Assembly (NCBI RefSeq): GCF_018860765.1
Contig: NZ_JAHKPV010000021.1
Coordinates: forward strand, 914,667-978,666
Direction: 5' to 3'
Origin: Marinobacter salexigens
GTDB taxonomy: Bacteria > Pseudomonadota > Gammaproteobacteria > Pseudomonadales > Oleiphilaceae
DNA: 64,000 bases
Of the stretch, positions 52,910 to 61,663 are shown piece by piece. Below the pieces are notes generated by a model. That model ran no database searches and was not told the origin of the DNA. It worked only from the letters and a program-made list of their open reading frames with translations. The number at the start of each line of letters is the position of its first letter. Position 1 is the stretch's first letter. A program made the position numbers and the translations under genes.

Positions 52910-54307
52910 ATGCCCAGAACACCGGAAAGTGCACCGCAAGCTCGAAGAACCATGTATGTCCTCGATACCAACGTCCTGATCCACGACCCGAACGCCCTCC
53001 TCAATTTTGAAGAACACGATGTCATCATTCCGATGACCGTTCTGGAAGAGCTCGACGGCCTGAAAAGCGGAAAGCAGAGCGTGGCGGCGGACTGTCGTCA
53101 GGCCATCCGCACCATCGACAGACTTCTTGGCGATGCCAGCCCCAAAGATATCGAAAAAGGCGTTCCGATCGTGCGCGCGACAATGGCAGAGCCCTTAGGC
53201 ACCTTGTCCATTTTGATGAGCACCGAACACACTGGCAACCACTCGCTGCCGGAGCACCTGAACGACAACAAGATTATCAACACACTTGCAGCACTGCAGG
53301 AGCGGCACAAGTCCCGGGACATCATACTGGTCAGCAAAGACATCAACATGCGCCTGAAAGCCCGAGGCTTCGGTGTGGAAGCCCAGGACTATCAGAATGA
53401 CCAGTTGGTCGATGACATTGACCTACTGCCGAAAGGCTACATTGAGTTCCCCAATTCGTTTTGGGACACCATCGCCAAAGTGGAAACCGTGCAACGGGAG
53501 GGGATAACCGAGCACATTCTCAAGCGCGAGGGCGAACTGGCAAAACTCAACATTAACGAGTTTGTACTTGATGAGCAGGGCTTTATCGGCAGAGCCGTTG
53601 AGATTACAGATACCCAAGTGGTCATCCGGGATCTGCATCAGCATGACCTGATGAACGAAGAAGTCTGGGGCCTAGTACCTCGAGATATCTATCAAGCTAT
53701 GGCACTGAACCTGCTGCTGGATCCGGATATCCATCTGGTAAACCTTACGGGTTCCGCCGGTTCCGGTAAAACCATTCTGGCGCTGGCGGCCTGCATTGAA
53801 ATGACCGTCGCCAGCAAGCTCTACAAGCGGATTATTGCCACGCGCTCAACTCAGGGTCTGGATGAAGACATCGGCTTTTTGCCCGGCACCGAGGCGGAAA
53901 AAATGGAGCCCTGGCTAGGTGCCATCGTGGACAACCTGGAAGCCCTGCACGAAGACGATGAGAATATGACCGCTAGCGTGGACTACATTCTCAGCAAGGT
54001 GCCTTTGCACTTCAAATCCATGAACTACATTCGTGGTCGCAGCTTCCAACACAGCCTAATCATTATTGATGAGTCCCAGAACCTGACTCCGCACCAGATC
54101 AAAACGATCATCACCCGCGCAGGTAACGGCTCCAAGGTAATCTGTCTAGGCAACTTGGCACAGATCGACACACCGTATCTGAGTGCATTAAGTTCTGGTC
54201 TTACCTACATGACCGAACGCTTCAAGACCTTCAGCCATGGTGGACACATTCACCTGCAAGGTGTCCCTCGCTCCCTGTTGGCAGAGTTCGCGGAAGCCAA
54301 CCTGTAA
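52910..54307 (+). CDS. PIN-PhoH fusion ATPase (PhoH family)
   Basis: A 465-residue fusion. An N-terminal PIN nuclease domain (about 14-150; YVLDTNVLIHDPNALLNFEEHDVIIPMTVLEELDGLK, with Asp19 and Asp26-type acidic residues) is joined to a C-terminal PhoH ATPase (about 240-465; Walker A GSAGSGKT, Walker B LIIIDESQNL). PIN-PhoH proteins have been reported to be RNA helicase-nucleases. The start at 52910 has GAGGT upstream; a GTG at 52901 is too close to it. Confidence 0.92.
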   Translation: MPRTPESAPQARRTMYVLDTNVLIHDPNALLNFEEHDVIIPMTVLEELDGLKSGKQSVAADCRQAIRTIDRLLGDASPKDIEKGVPIVRATMAEPLGTLSILMSTEHTGNHSLPEHLNDNKIINTLAALQERHKSRDIILVSKDINMRLKARGFGVEAQDYQNDQLVDDIDLLPKGYIEFPNSFWDTIAKVETVQREGITEHILKREGELAKLNINEFVLDEQGFIGRAVEITDTQVVIRDLHQHDLMNEEVWGLVPRDIYQAMALNLLLDPDIHLVNLTGSAGSGKTILALAACIEMTVASKLYKRIIATRSTQGLDEDIGFLPGTEAEKMEPWLGAIVDNLEALHEDDENMTASVDYILSKVPLHFKSMNYIRGRSFQHSLIIIDESQNLTPHQIKTIITRAGNGSKVICLGNLAQIDTPYLSALSSGLTYMTERFKTFSHGGHIHLQGVPRSLLAEFAEANL

Positions 54308-54323
54308 TAATAAACGCCGGTTT

Positions 54324-54344
54324 ACCGCCTCAACCCGAGGCGGT
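54324..54344 (+). terminator. Hairpin after the PIN-PhoH gene
   Basis: ACCGCCTC (54324-54331) and GAGGCGGT (54337-54344) form a perfect 8-bp stem with a five-base loop, 16 bases after the stop. There is no T-tract directly behind it. A second weak A/T-flanked hairpin lies at about 54439-54466 and may also end transcription. Confidence 0.45.
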
Positions 54345-54504
54345 GCCGCGCGTCTGACCAACGCTAACTCTTTCGTATTCTAAAGATTTCCCCCTCTCCG
54401 AGCCGCCGCTCTTCAAGCCCTTTCAATAGCTTTGGACCAAAAAGCCCTAATCCTCGGGATTTTTTGCGTGTTTGATATTTAGCCTTCAAACCATTAACCT
54501 TCGT

Positions 54505-54546
54505 TCATTGAACACCTATTCAATATACTGAACACTCATTCAATAT
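54505..54546 (+). promoter_or_regulatory. Candidate BetI operator array
   Basis: Upstream of betI are two near-identical blocks TGAACACCTATTCAATAT (54509-54526) and TGAACACTCATTCAATAT (54529-54546), 20 bases apart. Within them TGAA and TTCA half-sites start at 54509, 54519, 54529 and 54539, exactly 10 bases apart, and one more TTCA is at 54505. The first block contains the palindrome ATTGAA-N6-TTCAAT. TetR-family repressors of the BetI type bind such inverted TTGAA/TTCAA elements, and the site overlaps the region where the betI promoter should lie. Confidence 0.6.
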
Positions 54547-54566
54547 GCGCGCAATTTGAGGATGAC

Positions 54567-55163
54567 ATGGCACGACTCGGGGTGGAAGCCATTCGACGGC
54601 AACAACTAATCGACGCAACGCTGAAGGTGATTGAAGAGCACGGTTTTCAGGGAGCCACAATTGGCAAGATTGCAGGTGCCTCGGAGCTTTCAGTTGGCAT
54701 TGTCAGCCATTACTTCGGCGGTAAGCAGGGCCTACTCGAAGCCACCATGAGGTATTTGCTGTCTTGTCTGCAGAAAGACGTAGCCATATACATGGCAGGG
54801 CGACCCAACGCGCCTCGCGAACGCTTGCTCGCGATTGTGGACGCGAATTTCTCCGGCGTTCAGACCAACGCCCAGTCGGCCAAAACCTGGCTGGCATTCT
54901 GGACCCAAGCCATGCATAGCCCAGACCTAATGCGCCTGCAGCGAGTGAACGAACGCCGCTTGCTTTCAAATTTAGTGTTCTACCTTCGCCAATTAATGCC
55001 TACCGAACAAGCACGCTCAACAGCGCAAACCATTGCAGCACTGATTGATGGCTTCTGGCTACGAGCAGCCATGAGTGAAGGCCGCATTGAGCCGGATCAA
55101 GCCATTACTTTGTGCAAAAGCTATATCGACCACGCTATTCAAGCGAACAACGGAGCCTGCTAA
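54567..55163 (+). CDS. betI: Choline-responsive transcriptional repressor BetI
   Basis: A TetR-family repressor of the choline-oxidation genes, released by choline. The helix-turn-helix is at about 25-47 ([32 protein letters not shown]), typical of BetI with the [10 protein letters not shown] motif. At 198 residues it has normal length. Its stop overlaps the betB start (TAATG), so it heads an autoregulated betI-betB-betA-choXWV operon. A GAGGA ribosome binding site precedes the start at 54567, and a half-site array lies upstream. Confidence 0.95.
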   Translation: MARLGVEAIRRQQLIDATLKVIEEHGFQGATIGKIAGASELSVGIVSHYFGGKQGLLEATMRYLLSCLQKDVAIYMAGRPNAPRERLLAIVDANFSGVQTNAQSAKTWLAFWTQAMHSPDLMRLQRVNERRLLSNLVFYLRQLMPTEQARSTAQTIAALIDGFWLRAAMSEGRIEPDQAITLCKSYIDHAIQANNGAC

Positions 55164-56626
55164 TGACGCTGCCAATCTATCAATCGTTTATCAACGGCCA
55201 ACCCATGGCAAACCAGAGCGGCGAACGGTTCGACGTTGTAAATCCAGCAACAGGCAAGGTGATCTATCAAGTGGAGCAGGCGGATGAGTCCGTTATGCAG
55301 GCTGCGGTTGCCAGCGCCCAAGAAGGTTTCAAAGCTTGGTCTACCATGACAGGCCTTGATCGAGGTCGTATCTTGAACCGGGCCGCTGCCATGCTACGCG
55401 AGCAAAACGATGCTCTCGCCGAAATTGAAGTACGGGACACCGGTAAACCCTGGCAGGAAGCCAGCGTCGTGGATGTGGTAACCGGTGCAGATTCGGTTGA
55501 GTACTTCGCGGGCCAAGCTTCAAGCATTATGGGCGAAAGCCAACAGGTCGGGCCGGATTTTTTCTACACCCGCCGGGAGCCTCTGGGGCTCTGTGCCGGT
55601 ATTGGTGCTTGGAATTATCCGTTGCAAATTGCCTGCTGGAAATCAGCACCGGCTCTGGCTTGTGGCAACAGCATGATATTCAAGCCCTCTGAAGAAACCC
55701 CGCTGGGCGCCATCAAACTGGCTGAAATCTACATGGCCGCTGGTGTGCCCGCTGGCGTGTTTAACGTGGTACAAGGCGACTACCGGGTAGGCCAAATGCT
55801 CACCTCAGACCCTGCCATCGCCAAAGTATCGTTTACTGGGGAAGCAAAAACCGGTCGCACGGTGATGGCTGATGCCTCGCGTACACTCAAGTCCGTCACC
55901 ATGGAGCTTGGCGGCAAGTCACCACTGATTGTTTTTGACGATACCAATCTTGAACAAGCAGTGTCCGCCGCTATGCTGGGCAACTTCTACACCCAAGGCG
56001 AAATCTGCACCAATGGCACTCGGGTGTTTGTGCAGCGCAACATTTACGACGCCTTTCTCGACCAACTGGTCAAGCGTACCGAAAACAACATCATCGCCGG
56101 TGACCCGGAGAATCCGGATACCAACTTTGGTGCTCTCATCAGTGCGGGCCATCAAGACTTGGTTATGAAGTATATCGATAGCGGCAAAGTCGAGGGCGCA
56201 CGCCTGCTAGCCGGAGGCTCAAGATTGCAGCCCACAGGCTTTGAGAACGGCTACTTTGTGGCGCCTACCGTATTCGCAGATTGCACAGACGACATGACCA
56301 TTGTGCGGGAAGAAATCTTTGGCCCCGTAATGGCGGTGCTGCCCTTTGATACCGAAGAGGAAGTTATCCAGCGCGCCAATAACACCCAATATGGACTAGC
56401 CGCCGGTATCTTCACCGCAGATATCACCCGTGCTCATCGCGTGATTCACCAACTTGAAGCCGGTATTTGCTGGATCAACAGCTTCGGCGCTTCACCCGCT
56501 GAAATGCCCGTGGGTGGCTACAAGCTATCGGGCCTTGGCCGTGAAAATGGCCGCGAAACACTCGCCCACTACACCCAAACCAAGTCGGTATACGTAGGTA
56601 TGGCTCCGCTTGAGGCGCCGTTCTGA
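55163..56626 (+). CDS. betB: Betaine-aldehyde dehydrogenase
   Basis: Oxidises betaine aldehyde to glycine betaine with NAD(P)+. The 487-residue enzyme has the catalytic Glu248 ([13 protein letters not shown]) and Cys282 ([13 protein letters not shown]), and the conserved Asn in [13 protein letters not shown]. The start at 55163 overlaps the betI stop by one base; an ATG at 55112 lies inside betI. betA follows. Confidence 0.96.
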   Translation: MTLPIYQSFINGQPMANQSGERFDVVNPATGKVIYQVEQADESVMQAAVASAQEGFKAWSTMTGLDRGRILNRAAAMLREQNDALAEIEVRDTGKPWQEASVVDVVTGADSVEYFAGQASSIMGESQQVGPDFFYTRREPLGLCAGIGAWNYPLQIACWKSAPALACGNSMIFKPSEETPLGAIKLAEIYMAAGVPAGVFNVVQGDYRVGQMLTSDPAIAKVSFTGEAKTGRTVMADASRTLKSVTMELGGKSPLIVFDDTNLEQAVSAAMLGNFYTQGEICTNGTRVFVQRNIYDAFLDQLVKRTENNIIAGDPENPDTNFGALISAGHQDLVMKYIDSGKVEGARLLAGGSRLQPTGFENGYFVAPTVFADCTDDMTIVREEIFGPVMAVLPFDTEEEVIQRANNTQYGLAAGIFTADITRAHRVIHQLEAGICWINSFGASPAEMPVGGYKLSGLGRENGRETLAHYTQTKSVYVGMAPLEAPF

Positions 56627-56689
56627 TAACACCATTCAAACCATCGCCGCTGCGGATTGTTAGTCCGCGTCCGTATGAAGGAGACAGCT

Positions 56690-58357
56690 TTGCAGTTTGA
56701 TCATGAATTTGACTATGTGATTGTGGGTACCGGCTCTGCAGGTTGTGTATTAGCTAACCGCTTGAGTGAGAACGAACAAAACCACGTGCTGGTACTGGAA
56801 GCCGGACGCCGGGATGACACCTGGAAGATCCACATGCCAGCGGCCCTGATGTTCAACCTGATGGACGACAAGTACAACTGGTATTACCACACCGAGCCAC
56901 AAGAACACATGAATAACCGGAAACTCTACTGGCCGCGCGGCAAGGTTTGGGGTGGCGGTTCTACCCTGAATGCCATGGTGTATATACGCGGCCACGCCTA
57001 CGATTATGATCGCTGGCACGACGAAGGCGCAGTTGGTTGGCGCTATCAGGATGTACTGCCGTACTTTAGAAAAGCAGAAAGTCGCGAAAAAGGGGCTGAC
57101 GACTATCGCGGCGGAGACGGCCCGCTCAATGTACATACCGGAGACGAGCCCAACCCCTTGTTTGGTGCCTTTCTGGAAGCCAGCCAGCAAGCGGGTTACC
57201 CCTACACCAAGGACATGAACGGCTACCAGCAAGAAGGCGTTGGCGAGATGGACATGACCATCCGCAAAGGTAAGCGCTGGAGCGCTGCCCAAGCCTACTT
57301 ACGGCCAGTATTAAAGCGCCCCAACCTAACCACAGAAACCGGCGCTATGACCACGCGTGTTCTATTTGATGGCACCAAAGCCGTGGGCGTTGAATACGTT
57401 CAAAAAGGCAAAACCATCCGTGTGGCAGCTCGTAAAGAAGTCATTGTGAGTGGCGGCGCCATCAATTCGCCACAGCTGTTGATGCTTTCTGGTATAGGTG
57501 CAGCGGCCGAGCTGGAAGAACATAACATTCCTGTAGTGGCCGACAGACCCGGCGTTGGTAAAAACCTTCAGGATCATCTGGAAATATACGTTCAGCACAA
57601 ATCGACTCAGCCGGTCACCTTGTACAAATACACCACCCAGCCCGGCAAAACCCTAGCGGGCATGAAATGGTTTTTGAATAACGACTGGGGCGCCTGCCGC
57701 ACAGCGCACTTGGAAGCGGGAGGGTTTATCCGCTCCAAAGCGGGAGTGCAGCATCCGGACATCCAGTTTCACTTCCTGCCTTCTCAGGTAATTGACCACG
57801 GCCGTAAAGACGCAGAGTGCCATGGCTATCAAGTACACGTTGGCCCCATGCGACCCACCAGCCGCGGCTATCTGAAGCTAAAATCTGCCAAGCCGGGCGA
57901 CCACCCGATCATTCAACCCAACCTACTCAGCACCGAGCAAGATCGCTGGGAAATGCGGGAAAGCATCAAATTGACCCGGGAAATCTTCGCTCAATCCGCG
58001 TTTGACCCCTTCCGGGGCGAAGAGCTGCGACCAGGCACAAACGCCACCACGGATGAAGATATTGATGCATTCGTTCGTAATTACGCAGACAGCGCCTATC
58101 ACCCATCCTGCACCTGCAAAATGGGTGCAGCCGACGACCCCATGGCAGTAGTAGACGAGCAGGCCCGGGTTTACGGGGTACAAAATTTACGCGTGGTGGA
58201 TGCCTCCATCATGCCGAGCATGGTGAGCGGCAATCTAAACGCACCCACCATTATGCTAGCGGAAAAGTGCGCGGACCATATCCGTGGTCTGGAGCCGCTA
58301 CCGCCCTCATCTGCCCCTGTGTGGGAACACCCTGACTGGAAGAACGCACAACGCTAA
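56690..58357 (+). CDS. betA: Choline dehydrogenase
   Basis: A GMC-family flavoprotein that oxidises choline to betaine aldehyde at the membrane. The FAD-binding motif is GTGSAG (residues 13-18) in YVIVGTGSAGCVLANRL, and the catalytic His471 lies in YHPSCTCKMG. I start at the TTG at 56690 because AAGGAG sits six bases upstream; the ATG at 56675 would have none. This gives 555 residues. Its stop overlaps the small upstream part of the choX frame, and choX follows within 36 bases. Confidence 0.95.
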   Translation: MQFDHEFDYVIVGTGSAGCVLANRLSENEQNHVLVLEAGRRDDTWKIHMPAALMFNLMDDKYNWYYHTEPQEHMNNRKLYWPRGKVWGGGSTLNAMVYIRGHAYDYDRWHDEGAVGWRYQDVLPYFRKAESREKGADDYRGGDGPLNVHTGDEPNPLFGAFLEASQQAGYPYTKDMNGYQQEGVGEMDMTIRKGKRWSAAQAYLRPVLKRPNLTTETGAMTTRVLFDGTKAVGVEYVQKGKTIRVAARKEVIVSGGAINSPQLLMLSGIGAAAELEEHNIPVVADRPGVGKNLQDHLEIYVQHKSTQPVTLYKYTTQPGKTLAGMKWFLNNDWGACRTAHLEAGGFIRSKAGVQHPDIQFHFLPSQVIDHGRKDAECHGYQVHVGPMRPTSRGYLKLKSAKPGDHPIIQPNLLSTEQDRWEMRESIKLTREIFAQSAFDPFRGEELRPGTNATTDEDIDAFVRNYADSAYHPSCTCKMGAADDPMAVVDEQARVYGVQNLRVVDASIMPSMVSGNLNAPTIMLAEKCADHIRGLEPLPPSSAPVWEHPDWKNAQR

Positions 58358-58392
58358 TGCTGTGTCCGATAACCGAGAAAGGAGAACAACTA

Positions 58393-59322
58393 ATGAGAAA
58401 GCTAATTCTGGCCTGTGCTGGCCTTGCGATCAGTGGCGCCGCCGTAGCTGCCCCAAACGCCGAATGCAAAACCGTACGCTTTGCCGACGTTGGCTGGACC
58501 GACATAACAGCCACCACGGCGTTGGCCTCAGAAGTGTTGGCAGGCATGGGCTACGAGCCGGAAGCAAAAGTGCTGTCGGTACCCGTAACCTATCGTTCAC
58601 TCAAGAACAAAGACATTGACGTGTTCTTGGGGAACTGGATGCCAACCATGGAAGGCGATATTCGCCCTTATCTGGAAAGCGGCGATGTTGAAACCGTAAT
58701 TACCAACTTGGAAGGCGCCAAATATACCTTGGCGGTACCGCAATACGTTTACGACGCCGGTGTAACCAGCTTTGCAGACATTGCCAAGCACTCCGACAAG
58801 TTCGATGGCCGCATTTATGGCATTGAGCCCGGCAACGACGGTAACCGCCTGATTCACGACATGGTTGATCAGAACGCGTTCGGCCTAGGCGAGTTTCGTG
58901 TGGTGGAGTCTAGTGAAGCCGGCATGCTGTCTCAAGTTGGCCGCGCAACCCGCCGGAATGATTGGGTAGTCTTCCTTGCCTGGGAACCACACCCGATGAA
59001 CGCCAATCACGACTTGGCCTATCTGGACGGTGGTGATGATTTCTTTGGCCCCAATTACGGTGGCGCAACGGTACACACCAACGTACGTGAAAACTACCTA
59101 AACGAGTGCCCGAACGTTGGTAAGTTACTGACCAATATGACGTTCACTCTAGCCATGGAAAACGAAGTGATGGGCGCCATATTGAACGATGGCGAAGAGC
59201 CCAGCGACGCGGCCCACACCTGGCTGGCCAACAACCCATCGGTCCTGGATGCTTGGCTTGAGGGTGTCACTACTTTAAATGGCGATGCGGCACTGCCCGC
59301 AGTCAAAACCTCCCTGAAGTAA
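58393..59322 (+). CDS. choX: Choline/betaine ABC transporter substrate-binding protein (ChoX)
   Basis: A 309-residue periplasmic binding protein. The signal peptide is MRKLILACAGLAISGAAVAA, followed by the OpuAC-like fold (FADVGWTDITATTALASEVLAGMGYEPEAKVLSVPVTYRSL). Trp and Tyr residues of the ligand box are present (GNWMPTME, ...WEPHPMN). The start at 58393 has AAGGAG upstream. In Sinorhizobium the homologue binds choline with high affinity. choW and choV follow. Confidence 0.92.
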   Translation: MRKLILACAGLAISGAAVAAPNAECKTVRFADVGWTDITATTALASEVLAGMGYEPEAKVLSVPVTYRSLKNKDIDVFLGNWMPTMEGDIRPYLESGDVETVITNLEGAKYTLAVPQYVYDAGVTSFADIAKHSDKFDGRIYGIEPGNDGNRLIHDMVDQNAFGLGEFRVVESSEAGMLSQVGRATRRNDWVVFLAWEPHPMNANHDLAYLDGGDDFFGPNYGGATVHTNVRENYLNECPNVGKLLTNMTFTLAMENEVMGAILNDGEEPSDAAHTWLANNPSVLDAWLEGVTTLNGDAALPAVKTSLK

Positions 59323-59439
59323 TAAGAACGGTGCTGTGCAGACGCTCTGGGCCAACCGGCTCAGTGCGCCTGGTAACCCTAACGAACACCTCCCATTTTC
59401 GGTGCTGGCCAAAGCCTGCACCCAACAAGACTGAACGCC

Positions 59440-60288
59440 ATGAGCTGGATAACTGAGCACCAACTGCCTTTCGGCGACTTCATGGAAGACGTTGTTGATT
59501 TTTTAGTCGTCAACTTCAGCGGCTTTTTTGACGCCATTTCAGAAACCCTTAGAAACATGATCCACGGCCTGACCGATGCCTTTTTATGGGTACCGCCCGG
59601 CGTCCTGATATTGCTTCTAACCGCAGCGGCTCACCTTCGCCATCGCCGTTGGGGATTGACTGCGTTTACCGCTTTCAGCTTTCTGCTGATTTGGAATATT
59701 GGCTACTGGGAAGACACCATGGCAACACTGTCGCTGGTGTTATACGCCACCATGCTGTGTGTATTGATTGGCATCCCATTGGGCATCTATGCCGCCCATA
59801 GCACTTGGCTGTACAAGTTTTTGCAACCAGTGCTCGATTTAATGCAAACCATTCCTCCCTTTGTTTACCTCATCCCAACCCTAACACTATTCGGCTTAGG
59901 CGTGGTTCCCGGCGTAATCTCCACCGTAATTTTCGCCATCGCGGCGCCGGTACGGCTTACCTACCTTGGAATCTCTCAGGTGCCGAAAGAACTGGTGGAA
60001 GCAGGCAAAGCCTTTGGATGCACCAACCGGCAACTGCTTTTCAGAATCGAGCTGCCTGCCGCCATGAGTTCAATTGGAGCCGGTATTACCCAATGCATCA
60101 TGTTATCGCTCTCGATGGTGGTTATTGCCGCTTTGGTAGGCGCCGATGGCTTGGGCGTACCGGTGGTTCGCGCATTGAATACTGTTGATATAGGGAAAGG
60201 CTTTGAGGCAGGACTGGCAATTGTGTTGCTGGCCATCTGGATGGATAGATTCTTCCGCCAAAGTGATGCTAAGGAGACGTCATCATGA
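59440..60288 (+). CDS. choW: Choline/betaine ABC transporter permease (ChoW)
   Basis: A 282-residue inner-membrane permease of the ProW/OpuAB family with about six hydrophobic segments. The EAA-type loop PKELVEAGKAFGCTNRQLLFRIELPAAMSSIGAGITQCIM is clear. Its start overlaps nothing; choX ends 117 bases earlier, and that gap shows no gene. It overlaps the choV start by four bases (ATGA), so translation is coupled. Confidence 0.93.
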   Translation: MSWITEHQLPFGDFMEDVVDFLVVNFSGFFDAISETLRNMIHGLTDAFLWVPPGVLILLLTAAAHLRHRRWGLTAFTAFSFLLIWNIGYWEDTMATLSLVLYATMLCVLIGIPLGIYAAHSTWLYKFLQPVLDLMQTIPPFVYLIPTLTLFGLGVVPGVISTVIFAIAAPVRLTYLGISQVPKELVEAGKAFGCTNRQLLFRIELPAAMSSIGAGITQCIMLSLSMVVIAALVGADGLGVPVVRALNTVDIGKGFEAGLAIVLLAIWMDRFFRQSDAKETSS

Positions 60289-61466
60289 TTGAGATTGAAA
60301 ATGTAAACGTCGTCTTTGGCAAACAACCTAAACGGGCACTGCCGCTCATTGAACAGGGTCTGGAACGGTCAGAAATCCGGGAACAGACCGACCTAATAGT
60401 GGGTGTTCAAAATGCCAGCTTGAGCGTAAAAAAAGGCGAGATCTGCGTTTTGATGGGGTTATCCGGCTCGGGCAAATCTAGCCTGCTGCGCTGTGTTAAC
60501 GGTTTGAACGAAGTCACCAGTGGCGCTATTCGCATTCAGCACGATGGCGAAATGGTGGACTTCACCCAAGCCAGCGAGAAAGTACAGCGAGACATTCGTA
60601 CACGCCGCATCTCCATGGTATTCCAGAACTTCGCGTTGATGCCCTGGCTAACCGTAGAAGACAACGTCGCCTTCGGCTTGGAGCTACAAGGCCTGAGCAA
60701 GTCCGAGCGTCGTGAAAAAGTAGCACGGCAACTGGAGTTGGTTGGCCTTGAAGGCTGGTCCAAATCAAAACCCGGCGAACTCTCCGGTGGCATGCGCCAG
60801 CGCGTGGGCCTAGCTCGGGCCTTGGCAACAGAATCAGAAATTCTGTTGATGGACGAGCCCTTCTCTGCCCTCGACCCGCTGATTCGAAACCAGCTGCAAG
60901 ACGAACTGCTCACCCTGCAGGACGAACTGCAAAAAACCATCGTTTTCGTAAGCCATGATCTGGATGAAGCGCTGAAACTCGGCTCTCACATTGCGATTAT
61001 GAAGGACGGCCTGATCGTTCAACACGGAAAACCGGAATCCATCGTGCTGCAGCCGGAGAACGATTACGTTAAGAGTTTTGTCGCCAGTACCAACCCTCTC
61101 AACGTTCTTGCCGCACGCTCACTGGCCCTACCGATAGGTCAGATTCAGGAAGACGCCAGCGGCAATCGCTGCCTGAACAAGCGCTATGACACCTGGCTGC
61201 ATACTCCCGATATCGCAGAAAAAGCAGTGGTCACCAGCGGAGGCCAAACCTTTCAAACCCAGCCTTGGGAAGAAGGCCAAGCTATCGAAAGTCTGGCCAA
61301 ACAACCCACTCTCATCGCACCAGACACCCCATTGCGAGATGCGGTGGAAATCCGGTACTTCACCGGCCACAGCCTGCTGGTGGTAGAGAACGGGCAGATC
61401 ACCGGTGCCATCGGCGACCGGGAGCTGTACCACGCCATGCTAGGCAAACATTTGGATGACAGCTAA
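60285..61466 (+). CDS. choV: Choline/betaine ABC transporter ATPase (ChoV)
   Basis: A 393-residue ATPase of the ProV/OpuAA family. Walker A is GLSGSGKSS (58-66), the signature LSGGMRQRVGLARAL and Walker B ILLMDEPFSALDP follow. The C-terminal 110 residues (about 280-390) show a CBS-like region (LRDAVEIRYFTGHSLLVVENGQITGAIGDRELYHAM), as in osmoregulated ProV-type ATPases. It ends the betI-betB-betA-choXWV cluster. Confidence 0.94.
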   Translation: MIEIENVNVVFGKQPKRALPLIEQGLERSEIREQTDLIVGVQNASLSVKKGEICVLMGLSGSGKSSLLRCVNGLNEVTSGAIRIQHDGEMVDFTQASEKVQRDIRTRRISMVFQNFALMPWLTVEDNVAFGLELQGLSKSERREKVARQLELVGLEGWSKSKPGELSGGMRQRVGLARALATESEILLMDEPFSALDPLIRNQLQDELLTLQDELQKTIVFVSHDLDEALKLGSHIAIMKDGLIVQHGKPESIVLQPENDYVKSFVASTNPLNVLAARSLALPIGQIQEDASGNRCLNKRYDTWLHTPDIAEKAVVTSGGQTFQTQPWEEGQAIESLAKQPTLIAPDTPLRDAVEIRYFTGHSLLVVENGQITGAIGDRELYHAMLGKHLDDS

Positions 61467-61629
61467 AGCGGCTACTACCAGAGCCTGCTGGTTCGTAAAG
61501 TGGCAGAGCAACACCCGTTATTTGAAGCCCGGGAAGCACTGCCGCTCCCTTCAGTAAAGTGTTACACCACACTGAAGTAGGCCAGTACGCTACCGACGCT
61601 CTGTAAACCAAAACCGGAGCTATGAGAAA

Positions 61630-61663
61630 GGACAAGGCTCAGTCCTTGAACTGAGCCTTGTCC
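61630..61663 (-). terminator. Terminator overlapping the end of the DctD-like gene
   Basis: GGACAAGGCTCAG (61630-61642) and CTGAGCCTTGTCC (61651-61663) form a perfect 13-bp stem with an eight-base loop. On the minus strand it begins in the last codons of the response regulator and covers its stop (61639-61641), followed by TTTCTCAT. Its strength as a terminator is uncertain because the T-tract is short, but the stem is perfect and long. Confidence 0.65.

Noticed and set aside
56750..57292. 180-residue minus-strand frame inside betA
   Set aside because: Antisense shadow of the conserved choline dehydrogenase.
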